Assembly: GCF_030068605.1 (NCBI RefSeq)
Contig: NZ_JASJOU010000004.1
Location: 186,001-250,000, forward strand
Direction of reading: 5' to 3'
From: Xanthocytophaga agilis
GTDB lineage: Bacteria; Bacteroidota; Bacteroidia; Cytophagales; 172606-1
DNA: 64,000 nt
The notes beneath the pieces were generated by a model that saw only the letters and a list, made by a program, of their open reading frames with translations, ran no database searches and had not been told where the DNA came from. Positions 55,449-63,269 of this stretch are shown here, one piece after another. Every line of letters begins with the position of its first letter. The stretch's first letter is position 1. The translations under genes and the position numbers were made by a program.

Positions 55449-56060
55449 TTATTTTTTGTTTGTGTTGAGAGACTTTGCTAAAGCTCCAATTGTCGATATG
55501 TAGTTCGGTTGAGTTGTATCTGTTGGAAAGTAAAAACCTGATATAATTCCTTTATCAATGCGTAATGTTAATATCCCCCACTTATTTCCATTTGATGTCT
55601 GAAGTTCAATCGCAAAACGAAATTCTTTATCACCATCATAATCGATTAGTTTCCCTTTCCAGTTAGATACTAGCGGGCCGTTTTTTAATTTTGACCTACC
55701 ACTGATTCTTGTCCATAGAATGGACTGGCTGATTACAAAATCCTCATGATGATCAACATTATTAGGATTCTGTTTCTGTGTTGAAATACCCTCATAGCTA
55801 CCTACAACAAAAGCATCACCAAGAAAAATAGATACTAACCATCTCCATTTTAAGGTTAAAAAAAGTAAGACAGTTGTTACTAAAATTCGTGTTATTGTCA
55901 TTAAACTTTCCCAGCTATTACTTTTTATGTGAAAAGCATATTCTTGCAAAATAGTCAACCCATGATAAATAAATAGTGCAACTATTAGTCCACTAAATAG
56001 TATATTTTTAATCATCTTTTCATCTATCATCTCTGAGTAAGTTAGATTTCTTTTCAGCAT
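55449..56060 (-). CDS. Two-helix membrane protein with beta-rich C-terminal domain
   Basis: A 203-residue protein: two transmembrane helices (about 16-40 and 52-72) followed by a soluble beta-strand-rich domain (WKGKLIDYDGDKEFRFAIELQTSNG and GIISGFYFPTDT). This topology resembles Cap15/S-2TMbeta effectors of CBASS, but no cyclase gene is adjacent and the resemblance is by topology only. AT-rich; 122 bases from the sensor-like gene and 262 from the next gene, all minus strand. Confidence 0.55.
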   Translation of the reverse strand: MLKRNLTYSEMIDEKMIKNILFSGLIVALFIYHGLTILQEYAFHIKSNSWESLMTITRILVTTVLLFLTLKWRWLVSIFLGDAFVVGSYEGISTQKQNPNNVDHHEDFVISQSILWTRISGRSKLKNGPLVSNWKGKLIDYDGDKEFRFAIELQTSNGNKWGILTLRIDKGIISGFYFPTDTTQPNYISTIGALAKSLNTNKK

Positions 56061-56321
56061 TAATACTTTCTAAAAACAGAATAATATCCTGTAGGATAAC
56101 TATTAAGACAAATAGTATCTTTTCGCTTTTATGGAATGTTCATTTTAATTAAAAAGTACTATTTTTAGATCGGATTTTTTTACTAAGATTTTAATACAAT
56201 TTATTTCAAATAATCGTAGCCAACTACAACGATTTTCGGTTTTTTGTTATTGGAAATTCTTGAAAGTGGATTGGCTTGCCTAATTATTATGCAATAGTTA
56301 TGATGTTTTAGATATAACTAT

Positions 56322-56891
56322 TTAATGTCTGGCAATCATTATATTAATTTGCTGAAGTATTGAATCTAGGTGTGTTAATATAGATTGAAGCCTGTCTTTC
56401 ACATCTACTTTCTTGTCAACATTCTCTTGGTTATTTGGAAACGGAATGACATAATCAGGAGAAAATAGATCTACACAACTAATCCGGCTATTTATTTCCC
56501 TGTTTATTATAGATTTAGTAAAAATTTCATTTGTAACATGTTCAAAAGTCTGATTATAATCTGTTACAATTTTTAAAAACTCTTCAGTCAATCGTACAAT
56601 TTCTTGTTTGCTTCTTTGAGTTCTTATTATTTCAAGGTTTTTGATCAGACTAGGAAGAATGTAGCGATTATTTAAATAAAACAAATTTTTTGAATATGCT
56701 GGTGGGATACCATTAGTTGTTATATCAATATAGATTTCATGTAATTGATTATACCAATTATTCAGTAACAAGATTACTTCATTTACACTTGTTGTTATTC
56801 TATTTCTTTTATAATCTCTTTTGTTAAGCCAAATGCTAAAGAGACTACCTAATATAAAAGAAACTAGAGCACTAAGAATATCTGAATCCAT
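56322..56891 (-). CDS. Membrane-anchored hypothetical protein
   Basis: 189 residues: an N-terminal transmembrane helix (residues 4-21, SDILSALVSFILGSLFSIW) and a cytosolic helical domain with coiled coil (about 60-175). Very AT-rich, unlike host genes. Possibly cargo of the element or a separate acquisition. No family recognised. Confidence 0.6.
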   Translation of the reverse strand: MDSDILSALVSFILGSLFSIWLNKRDYKRNRITTSVNEVILLLNNWYNQLHEIYIDITTNGIPPAYSKNLFYLNNRYILPSLIKNLEIIRTQRSKQEIVRLTEEFLKIVTDYNQTFEHVTNEIFTKSIINREINSRISCVDLFSPDYVIPFPNNQENVDKKVDVKDRLQSILTHLDSILQQINIMIARH

Positions 56892-57111
56892 ATTCCCAGA
56901 ATAGTTAGACTTTGAATAAAAGCGAAGATTTGATTTAATTGATTACCAAACAATACCTCATTTGAGGTATATTTCACTCTCATAGTAAGGCTACAATTTC
57001 AAATCAGACTCTTTTACTACAATCTCAGTAAAACCACTTCGTAGAATTTACGGACTGGATTTGCAAATGAATTAGTTATATTTTGTACGGACTTATCCGT
57101 TATCTTTCAAA

Positions 57112-57849
57112 ATGGCTCGCATCTTCTTACTACTGGTTATTTTCTTAAGCTTTATATCTTGTTCTCGCAAAACCGTAGAGTCAATAATTGATGAAGGATT
57201 TCAAGAAGATGGACAAAAGGCTATTAGTCTATATTCAAAAGCCATTAAAAGAGAACCTCAAAATGTAGAAGCCTATTGGAGACGAGGAGATGAATATTAT
57301 AAGATAAAGCAATATGAAAGAGCAATAGATGACTTTAACCGAGCAATCCGAATAGATTCTGCTTTTAATGCAGGATATCTTTTTGGGGATAGAGGCCTTA
57401 CCAAACACGCACTTAAAGATTACCATGGAGCAATTAATGATTTCACAATTGCTCTTGAGTTATGCCCTCCTGCAGAACCTTCCACACCACGAGAGAAATT
57501 TTACTATTATCGCAGTTTAAGTAAAATCAGATTAACAGATACACTAGCCGCTTTGAATGATCTGGATAGTGCTATTTATTACTGGAATATATATCCTGAT
57601 GCCCGATTACTAAGAGCAAGGATCAGAATGAAGAAAGGAGAATATAATGAGGCGTTGCAAGATTATCAAGCCTGCCAGTGTCTTTCCTCGACAGAAGAAT
57701 TTGAAGAGTATGCAGTTGATTCTTTCTATTATGGTTTGGCTAAGTTTAAGACAGGTGATAGTACATACTGTCCACACTGGCAAATAGCTTTAAAGTATAA
57801 GTATCCGGGCGTAAATGACTATATTCTGAAATACTGTAAAGACAACTAA
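57112..57849 (+). CDS. TPR lipoprotein
   Basis: A 245-residue lipoprotein (signal ending FISC, Cys17) with about four to five TPR units: AISLYSKAIKREPQNVEAYWRRG, then a repeat ending FNRAIRIDSAF and HGAINDFTIALELCPP. A scaffold protein at the membrane, partner unknown. Ends at a terminator. Confidence 0.85.
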   Translation: MARIFLLLVIFLSFISCSRKTVESIIDEGFQEDGQKAISLYSKAIKREPQNVEAYWRRGDEYYKIKQYERAIDDFNRAIRIDSAFNAGYLFGDRGLTKHALKDYHGAINDFTIALELCPPAEPSTPREKFYYYRSLSKIRLTDTLAALNDLDSAIYYWNIYPDARLLRARIRMKKGEYNEALQDYQACQCLSSTEEFEEYAVDSFYYGLAKFKTGDSTYCPHWQIALKYKYPGVNDYILKYCKDN

Positions 57850-57897
57850 ATTTCTATCTCCTTCTTCTGATGAGGAACGTCTATGTGTACTGAGTGT

Positions 57898-57924
57898 GCA
57901 GGATTTGGCGACATCCTGCTTTTT
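57898..57924 (+). terminator. Rho-independent terminator of the TPR lipoprotein gene
   Basis: GCAGGAT/ATCCTGC stem (57898-57904 with 57913-57919), 8-base loop, followed by TTTTTC. Confidence 0.75.
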
Positions 57925-58033
57925 CTGAGAGGTTTTTTTGCTGTTCTAATCATTTATTATCTTTTCGCTTTCTTTATGAGATTAAATCTTTGTTTGTATA
58001 AGCACATACGCCAGTAAAAGAGGCTAAACACGA

Positions 58034-58195
58034 ATGGAAACAGAAAGAATAGTAAAAAGCGCAAGTCGAATCAAAGAACAAATAACTTTTTGGTATTTGA
58101 GATATTACAGACTTGAACAGAAAGCTATCAAAGGAAAGGAAGGCTGTACCTTATTTGATAAAGTACCAGGTCTGGAGAGAGACTATTTTAAGTAG
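58034..58195 (+). CDS. Short upstream open frame, uncertain
   Basis: A 53-codon frame from a clean ATG, METERIVKSASRIKEQITFW, overlapping the start of the next open frame in a different phase. It could be a small gene coupled to the next one, or the two frames could be halves of a frameshifted gene. No family recognised. Confidence 0.35.
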   Translation: METERIVKSASRIKEQITFWYLRYYRLEQKAIKGKEGCTLFDKVPGLERDYFK

Positions 58196-58598
58196 GATTA
58201 AGTTATCTACCTACGAATTACCTGTATTGCTGACAAGAGTAAGAGAAGAAGAATGGATTCTTAATACAACTGAACACTTTATCCAGATAAAGAAATCTTC
58301 TTTGGAAAAAATTCCATATGAGCAGTTTCGCTTTCATGAAGGACCTTTATGGGATGAAGAAACTGCCAGAAGAAAGATAGGTATATTACGAAAGACAGGC
58401 ATTTTACTTGGTCTGTTAGAGCGGCCTGTCCATCCTAAAAGAAAAGGCCATATACTCCCATTCGGCATCATGCTTGCAGATGAAGAAATCAAATATTGGG
58501 ATATGCCAACGGGCGATACTATGTTTGCCTTCTGGAATGTGACCAAGAAATGCGAGTTAATTGGTAGAAAATACCAGATTGAAGAATATCGAAATTGA
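58113..58598 (+). CDS. Hypothetical protein with non-ATG start
   Basis: 161 residues from TTG 58113 (stop codon in frame at 58098 leaves few alternatives). The chain LSTYELPVLLTRVREEEWILN followed by LWDEETARRKIGILRKTG and FGIMLADEEIKYWDMPTGD looks like real alpha/beta protein. The unusual start and the overlapping upstream ATG frame suggest that the true start could lie in that frame with a frameshift. Not recognised. Confidence 0.55.
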   Translation: MNRKLSKERKAVPYLIKYQVWRETILSRIKLSTYELPVLLTRVREEEWILNTTEHFIQIKKSSLEKIPYEQFRFHEGPLWDEETARRKIGILRKTGILLGLLERPVHPKRKGHILPFGIMLADEEIKYWDMPTGDTMFAFWNVTKKCELIGRKYQIEEYRN

Positions 58599-58759
58599 AG
58601 AATATAGAAAGTAGATCTGAATAGTTATTCTATGAGTTACATTTACGACTATCAAGGGTGACCAGTGGTTACTACCTGGGTCTGATAATGTCAGAGGCAG
58701 CTTAAAAGTTTATCTTTTACCATTGACAGGTATTAATAGAGGTAAGCTGTCATCTACCA

Positions 58760-59167
58760 ATGAAAAGACTATTAATCCTACTTTTAAGCTCCTGTATCTT
58801 GTTTGCTTGTCATTCTACGCAAGACGAAAAGCCGATAAAACAAACAAGTCCTCAACCCGCTAAACAGAAGGCAATCTCTCCTGAAGCTGTGATGTATAAA
58901 CAAGGCAAAAAGCTTTTTATAAAGAATTGTGAAGCGTGTCACTCTAAAACGCATGAAATTATTGTAGGTCCTGGCTTAAAGGATGTTACCAAAAGGCAGT
59001 CCAGAGAATGGATTGGACGGTGGATTCGTAATTCCTCCGAAGTGATTGCATCAGGCGATGAATATGGAGTAAAAGTTTTTACTGACAATAATAATATTGT
59101 AATGCAATCTTTTCCAGACTTGACAGATAAAGAGATTGATGCGATCTTATTCTATATTGAATTTTAA
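58760..59167 (+). CDS. c-type cytochrome lipoprotein
   Basis: A 135-residue lipoprotein (signal ending LFAC, Cys17) with a single c-type heme motif CEACH (Cys57, Cys60, His61) and a distal Met in NNNIVMQSFPDLT. Class I small cytochrome c fold. Probably periplasmic electron carrier or domain. It is a host-type gene, 20 bases before the inverted GTCCC repeat. Confidence 0.85.
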   Translation: MKRLLILLLSSCILFACHSTQDEKPIKQTSPQPAKQKAISPEAVMYKQGKKLFIKNCEACHSKTHEIIVGPGLKDVTKRQSREWIGRWIRNSSEVIASGDEYGVKVFTDNNNIVMQSFPDLTDKEIDAILFYIEF

Positions 59168-59183
59168 GAAGCTTGTCCAAGGT

Positions 59184-59231
59184 GTCCCATTTGTCCACTG
59201 TCCCATTTTCGGGACGGGACACTTTTGGGAC
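59184..59231. repeat. Inverted copy of the GTCCC/GGGAC cluster
   Basis: GTCCC at 59184 and 59200; GGGAC at 59211, 59216 and 59227. The reverse complement is identical to 44945-44978 for about 34 bases, and over 50 bases differs at only about two positions (a GTCC takes the place of one GTCCC). The copy lies in a non-coding gap between the cytochrome gene and a minus-strand gene, more than 5 kb right of the last phage-like gene. Confidence 0.75.
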
Positions 59232-59304
59232 AGGTGAATGTCTGATTAGTCCAGAGTAGTAAGTTTAAGAATATGCTTGCTTTTGGGTGCCAGGTGGATC
59301 TCTA

Positions 59305-59841
59305 TCATTTGATTCGCCATATTGCCCATACGTAACAGTCGGCATGGTGCTCGTGTGGATTATTCTTTATTAATGCCTCTCGTATTGAGTAAGCTTTCTC
59401 ATAAAAGGGAATCAAACCATAAACATTAAGGTCCTTAGGAGAAAATGTTTCCTCAAATCCACCGCAATTGGTTAAAGCACTAGCGCTTCCTTCTGTATCT
59501 ACTAAATCATAACCTACAAATTCAGCGTTAGCTAAAGCTATCCTTTCACAGCCTTGTTCAGGTTCTTTGACTACTGCTAGAATATGATAAAGAGAATTGT
59601 CTGTATCCTTCAACTTGACTTTTAGGTAATTCAAATCTGAATATTGGTCTGAAGTAAAGTTTTCCCAAATCAAATACTCATTATCCTTTTCAAAATCGGC
59701 CTCTACGATAGAAGGGCAAAGCATGGGATCTAACGAGATTACCTCTTGTAAATGGCATAGCTTAGACCATGATACATAGTTTATCCAACTTTCCCTATTA
59801 TGAGGACCAAACTTCTCTATTGCTGTATAGCGTATTAGCAT
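59305..59841 (-). CDS. Hypothetical protein
   Basis: 178 residues, soluble, acidic, beginning MLIRYTAIEKFGPHN. Contains IWENFTSDQYSDLNYLKVKLKD and CYVWAIWRIK at the end. No domain recognised, but the frame is clean; of the size of many immunity or accessory proteins. The gap downstream contains the repeat cluster. Confidence 0.6.
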   Translation of the reverse strand: MLIRYTAIEKFGPHNRESWINYVSWSKLCHLQEVISLDPMLCPSIVEADFEKDNEYLIWENFTSDQYSDLNYLKVKLKDTDNSLYHILAVVKEPEQGCERIALANAEFVGYDLVDTEGSASALTNCGGFEETFSPKDLNVYGLIPFYEKAYSIREALIKNNPHEHHADCYVWAIWRIK

Positions 59842-60031
59842 TTTTGTATCCGTACGGGCAACCCGCCTTTTTTGTATATAAAGATAAGGAACTTCTTAAG
59901 CTAGGCTACATGGTCATACAGATACCCTTTTCCAGCGGTTAGGTAATAAATCACTGAATTTACCTATATATAAGAGGTTGTGACAGTGACGGTGGTCTGA
60001 GTGCAATTTGGAAAGGTATAGACTATACTAT

Positions 60032-60565
60032 TTACTTTTGTTTTTGTGGAGCATCAAAACTGAGTATGCTATCATTGGCATTAGTAATAATCACTAAAGT
60101 AGAGTCTCGATTATTGATTCTGCACTGATGAGAAAAGTACTTTGTACAGATAGAATCTATTTTATTATGTTTGATGAGCCACTTTTTATTAGACATAGCT
60201 GAATCAGCGAAAATTTGATACAAGTCATACATTTCTTTTTGGTTTCTACCCTCTAGGGAATCCCGATGCTTAACCTTTTGCAGATACTGATCAATTTCAT
60301 TATAACCCCTTTCAGCTTTCAATAAGCATGTTATTGAAGAATCCAGGTGAGTGTGGATAGATTGATAATTGTAAATCTGAAATTCTCTTACCGTATCAAC
60401 GGGACTGGGATGAGTTAATAGGTAATCAATCCCTTTGTGGACTCTGGCTTCACTTATTGCTTGAGCATTTATTGCTTGTGTTTTTTGTTTTTCCTGCTGT
60501 TTGGAGTTACAGCCAATGAGCATAAACCAATTTATAAGTAGACAGAGGGTGAGCAGTTTTTTCAT
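60032..60565 (-). CDS. Lipoprotein, hypothetical
   Basis: About 177 residues. Signal ending MLIGC (ATG at 60565 directly before it) with lipidated Cys near residue 19; the upstream in-frame ATG adds six residues and is not needed. The mature protein is helical (SITCLLKAERGYNEIDQYLQKVK). No family recognised. Confidence 0.65.
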   Translation of the reverse strand: MKKLLTLCLLINWFMLIGCNSKQQEKQKTQAINAQAISEARVHKGIDYLLTHPSPVDTVREFQIYNYQSIHTHLDSSITCLLKAERGYNEIDQYLQKVKHRDSLEGRNQKEMYDLYQIFADSAMSNKKWLIKHNKIDSICTKYFSHQCRINNRDSTLVIITNANDSILSFDAPQKQK

Positions 60566-60641
60566 GGATGAGGTATAGAACAATCACCATTAATGCTAGT
60601 TGCTCTCAAAAGGAAACACACGTATACTGTACTTGCTTGTA

Positions 60642-60968
60642 TTAATACTTCCTTTTACCCTTTGGTTTCATCAGATCCTGCATTAATTCAATAGCAGAGG
60701 GAATATGCTGCATCTGTATCCAGTCTTCGATTGCTTTCCTGGAGAACTTGCCTCTGGTGTATGTCTTTGGAAGCTTGCCTTCATATGCCCAGTTTCGAAG
60801 TGTCTGTTTCTTGACCTTCAGCATTACAGCTAGTTCATCATAGCCTATCAGATCGGATTGAGCAGGTGCACTGACTTGTTTCTCTGTGAGCAGCTTGACT
60901 ACTTCCTCAGCTATTAGCTTGATGTCGTCTGGATGCAGGCGTATGTAGGGTGTATCTGTGGAATGCAT
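60642..60968 (-). CDS. Small HTH protein (excisionase-like)
   Basis: 108 residues with an HTH_17/MerR-like motif at about 43-88 (LIGYDELAVMLKVKKQTLRNW and YEGKLPKTYTRGKFSRKAIEDWI), preceded by a hydrophobic-acidic N-terminus. Structurally similar in plan to the HTH gene at 44059, so it may be the regulator or excisionase of a second mobile unit. Lies 53 bases downstream of the DUF2075 gene on the same strand. Confidence 0.8.
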   Translation of the reverse strand: MHSTDTPYIRLHPDDIKLIAEEVVKLLTEKQVSAPAQSDLIGYDELAVMLKVKKQTLRNWAYEGKLPKTYTRGKFSRKAIEDWIQMQHIPSAIELMQDLMKPKGKRKY

Positions 60969-61021
60969 TAAAGTAAAATGGTCGAAAACAATTAATAGCT
61001 ATTTGCAGATCTAAGTATAGA

Positions 61022-62857
61022 TTAACTACGCATACGAAAATACTTTTCCACCTCTTTATCCATAAAGTAAACATAACACCCTTTCATGCCTCTTGTCAGC
61101 AGAATACGATATATATTTCGCACAAGCTTATTCAAGTCAGCAGGCTTTTTATTCAGTCCGCTTTTCCCTTTGGTATCCAGATACTCTTTCCACTGGGTAA
61201 AATATTGACTTGTGGTAGGATTGAATCGTAAATCATTACCAATGATTACACCTACATAGTCAAACTCTAATCCTTGTGAAGTATGGACACAGCCTATCTG
61301 GTCTACACCTTCTTCATCAATAGCCCAAGTCGATCCGGAACTTCTTGAATTCCATGGCATACTAAAATCAAATTCAGGAATTGATACATCTTCAATCTCT
61401 CCGTATAAATTTCCTGCATCAGCTGCAGTCCATTTCCAAGCGTATCCTGCCAGTATTCTTGCTTTTAGCCCCTCGTCGTTTTTACTTTTTATTAATTCTC
61501 GTAACTCATTTGGGTCATCACAAATTTTAAACTCAAAGTCCTGCTTATCCCAGCCATTAAAATTGCCTGTGGCTTGCAGTTGCAACACATCATCAATCCA
61601 GTTTATATACCCATCTGCACCTGAACATCTGAACTGAGCTGTCAGATTAAGTGTGTGAACTTGAGCTTTATGGAGTTGCGCGACTCTTGTTATTTCCTGT
61701 ACGGTACCAATATCATCAGGTCTTATCATTTGCTTCTCATCAATAAAAAAGATACTCACCTGAGCTGCATTGACAATATCTTCAACCTGATTCTTACCCT
61801 TATACATAAAAGCCTTTTCGTTCTTCAGCCGATGAGCTTCGTCTACAATTAGAATATCAAAAGTATTTTTCTTAGCACCAAAAAAGCTACTAGATCCTTT
61901 GAATAGGTGTTTGATACGATTTACTCCAAAAGAACTAGTCAAAGCAGAAACCATTACATCTCTGAATGAAGCAGTAGGCGCAACAAAGACGGCATTTTTT
62001 TTCTTAAGTAATGCGGCTAAAAGATTCATTGATATCACCGACTTACCTGTTCCTGGTCCACCAGTAATGATTACTATTGTTTTACTCTTAGCATTAAGAG
62101 CAAAATCCTTAGCTATTTCAAATGCTACTTTCTGATTGTCCAGTAGATGGAATAGCATGTTATGCTTAAATAGCTCTGCAACGTGGTCAATTAATTTTTT
62201 ACTGGGTCGAATATTCCCTTTTTCAATGTGATAAATAATATCACTTCCTTTTCCTTTGCCAACATAGGTGCGTATGAATTCTTCTAGTTTTTTCTGGTCA
62301 TTCTTTAAATATAAAGGAGACTCCTTAACGATTGACTCATAAATCTTTGCTTTTAGTGGTTCAGGATCTTTTTCAACATAATTATGCAGATAGGCGCACG
62401 AAAAAGCACGTAAGGAACTATTGTAAATATTCTCGTTAAAATCTTTTAAAAACAACTTGTAGGAATAAGCCTGGTAAGAAGGATGAGCTTCATTACCGTG
62501 ATAGGAGGTAAAAACAACACCATCCTTTGTTGTGGCACTGGCTTCTTTCCACTGCTTTAATTCTATGATAATAAAATTTTGCTTTTCTGCCTCATCTGTA
62601 CCCGTTAGTATAAAGTCAACCCGTAAGGAAGTAGAAGGTAAATTGTACTCTATCAAAACGCCACAGTCATCAGCAATCGATGATCTTCTTATTACATTAC
62701 CCATGAACTGCATGGAATTAATCCAGGCTTCCTCTTCTTTGCTATTAACTTTGGCCCAACCAAAAGCCTGTAAAACGGCTGTTCTAATCTTTGTCGAAAT
62801 CTGATTAGTCTCAACATCTTCAATAAACCCTTTGGATGTATTTGTATAGGCAATCAT
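61022..62857 (-). CDS. DUF2075 helicase with N-terminal nuclease-like region
   Basis: A 611-residue protein. The N-terminal part has RVDFILTG followed by FIIIELKQW (about residues 75-100), the Asp...ExK layout of PD-(D/E)XK nucleases. A P-loop helicase domain follows: Walker A GGPGTGKS (about residues 266-273), Walker B DEAHRL (about 337), then C-terminal helicase motifs including VHTSQGLEFDYVGV. Such DUF2075 (Schlafen-like) proteins occur in phage-defence loci. Its start is one base after the preceding gene's stop, so it is co-translated with the MazG gene. Confidence 0.85.
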   Translation of the reverse strand: MIAYTNTSKGFIEDVETNQISTKIRTAVLQAFGWAKVNSKEEEAWINSMQFMGNVIRRSSIADDCGVLIEYNLPSTSLRVDFILTGTDEAEKQNFIIIELKQWKEASATTKDGVVFTSYHGNEAHPSYQAYSYKLFLKDFNENIYNSSLRAFSCAYLHNYVEKDPEPLKAKIYESIVKESPLYLKNDQKKLEEFIRTYVGKGKGSDIIYHIEKGNIRPSKKLIDHVAELFKHNMLFHLLDNQKVAFEIAKDFALNAKSKTIVIITGGPGTGKSVISMNLLAALLKKKNAVFVAPTASFRDVMVSALTSSFGVNRIKHLFKGSSSFFGAKKNTFDILIVDEAHRLKNEKAFMYKGKNQVEDIVNAAQVSIFFIDEKQMIRPDDIGTVQEITRVAQLHKAQVHTLNLTAQFRCSGADGYINWIDDVLQLQATGNFNGWDKQDFEFKICDDPNELRELIKSKNDEGLKARILAGYAWKWTAADAGNLYGEIEDVSIPEFDFSMPWNSRSSGSTWAIDEEGVDQIGCVHTSQGLEFDYVGVIIGNDLRFNPTTSQYFTQWKEYLDTKGKSGLNKKPADLNKLVRNIYRILLTRGMKGCYVYFMDKEVEKYFRMRS

Positions 62858-62858
62858 A

Positions 62859-63188
62859 TTACAATTCGTTGTATTTCTTTGAACTACCTTTGGCCTTATC
62901 TGCAGGATATTTTTGTGCGTTAGTTTGAATCTTGTCTAAAAGGATCTGCTTTACATCAAGTCCATATTTATCAGCTAATAGTAATCCATACAAGAGTACA
63001 TCTGCTAATTCTTCCTTTACTTTTTCAGGTTTTGCCTCTTCCGGCTTTTTCCAAAGAAACAGTTCAAGTAATTCTCCGGCTTCAATGCTGATAGCCAAAG
63101 CCAGATCTTTGGGATTATGGAACTGTTCCCAATCTCGCTCATCTCTAAAGCGGAGTAATGCTTCTGTTACTTCTTTGATATCGCTCAT
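62859..63188 (-). CDS. MazG-like nucleotide pyrophosphohydrolase
   Basis: 109 residues with MazG/DCTPP1-like metal motifs IEAGELLELF (EAGE) and EELADVLLYGLLLAD (EExxDV), cytosolic. Cleaves non-canonical or canonical NTPs to monophosphate and pyrophosphate. Located between DNA methyltransferase and DUF2075 genes on the same strand, so it is probably a defence-related or housekeeping companion. Length normal. Confidence 0.9.
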   Translation of the reverse strand: MSDIKEVTEALLRFRDERDWEQFHNPKDLALAISIEAGELLELFLWKKPEEAKPEKVKEELADVLLYGLLLADKYGLDVKQILLDKIQTNAQKYPADKAKGSSKKYNEL

Positions 63189-63269
63189 TTCCAGCAGTTA
63201 TTTCTTTATGATCTTTACTATTTGGCGAGAAAATAATTATTTTTTGAATATCTTTTTTAAAAGGTGTTT

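Noticed and set aside
55449-56060. Complete CBASS operon
   Set aside because: Only a topology resemblance to Cap15; no CD-NTase gene in the window.
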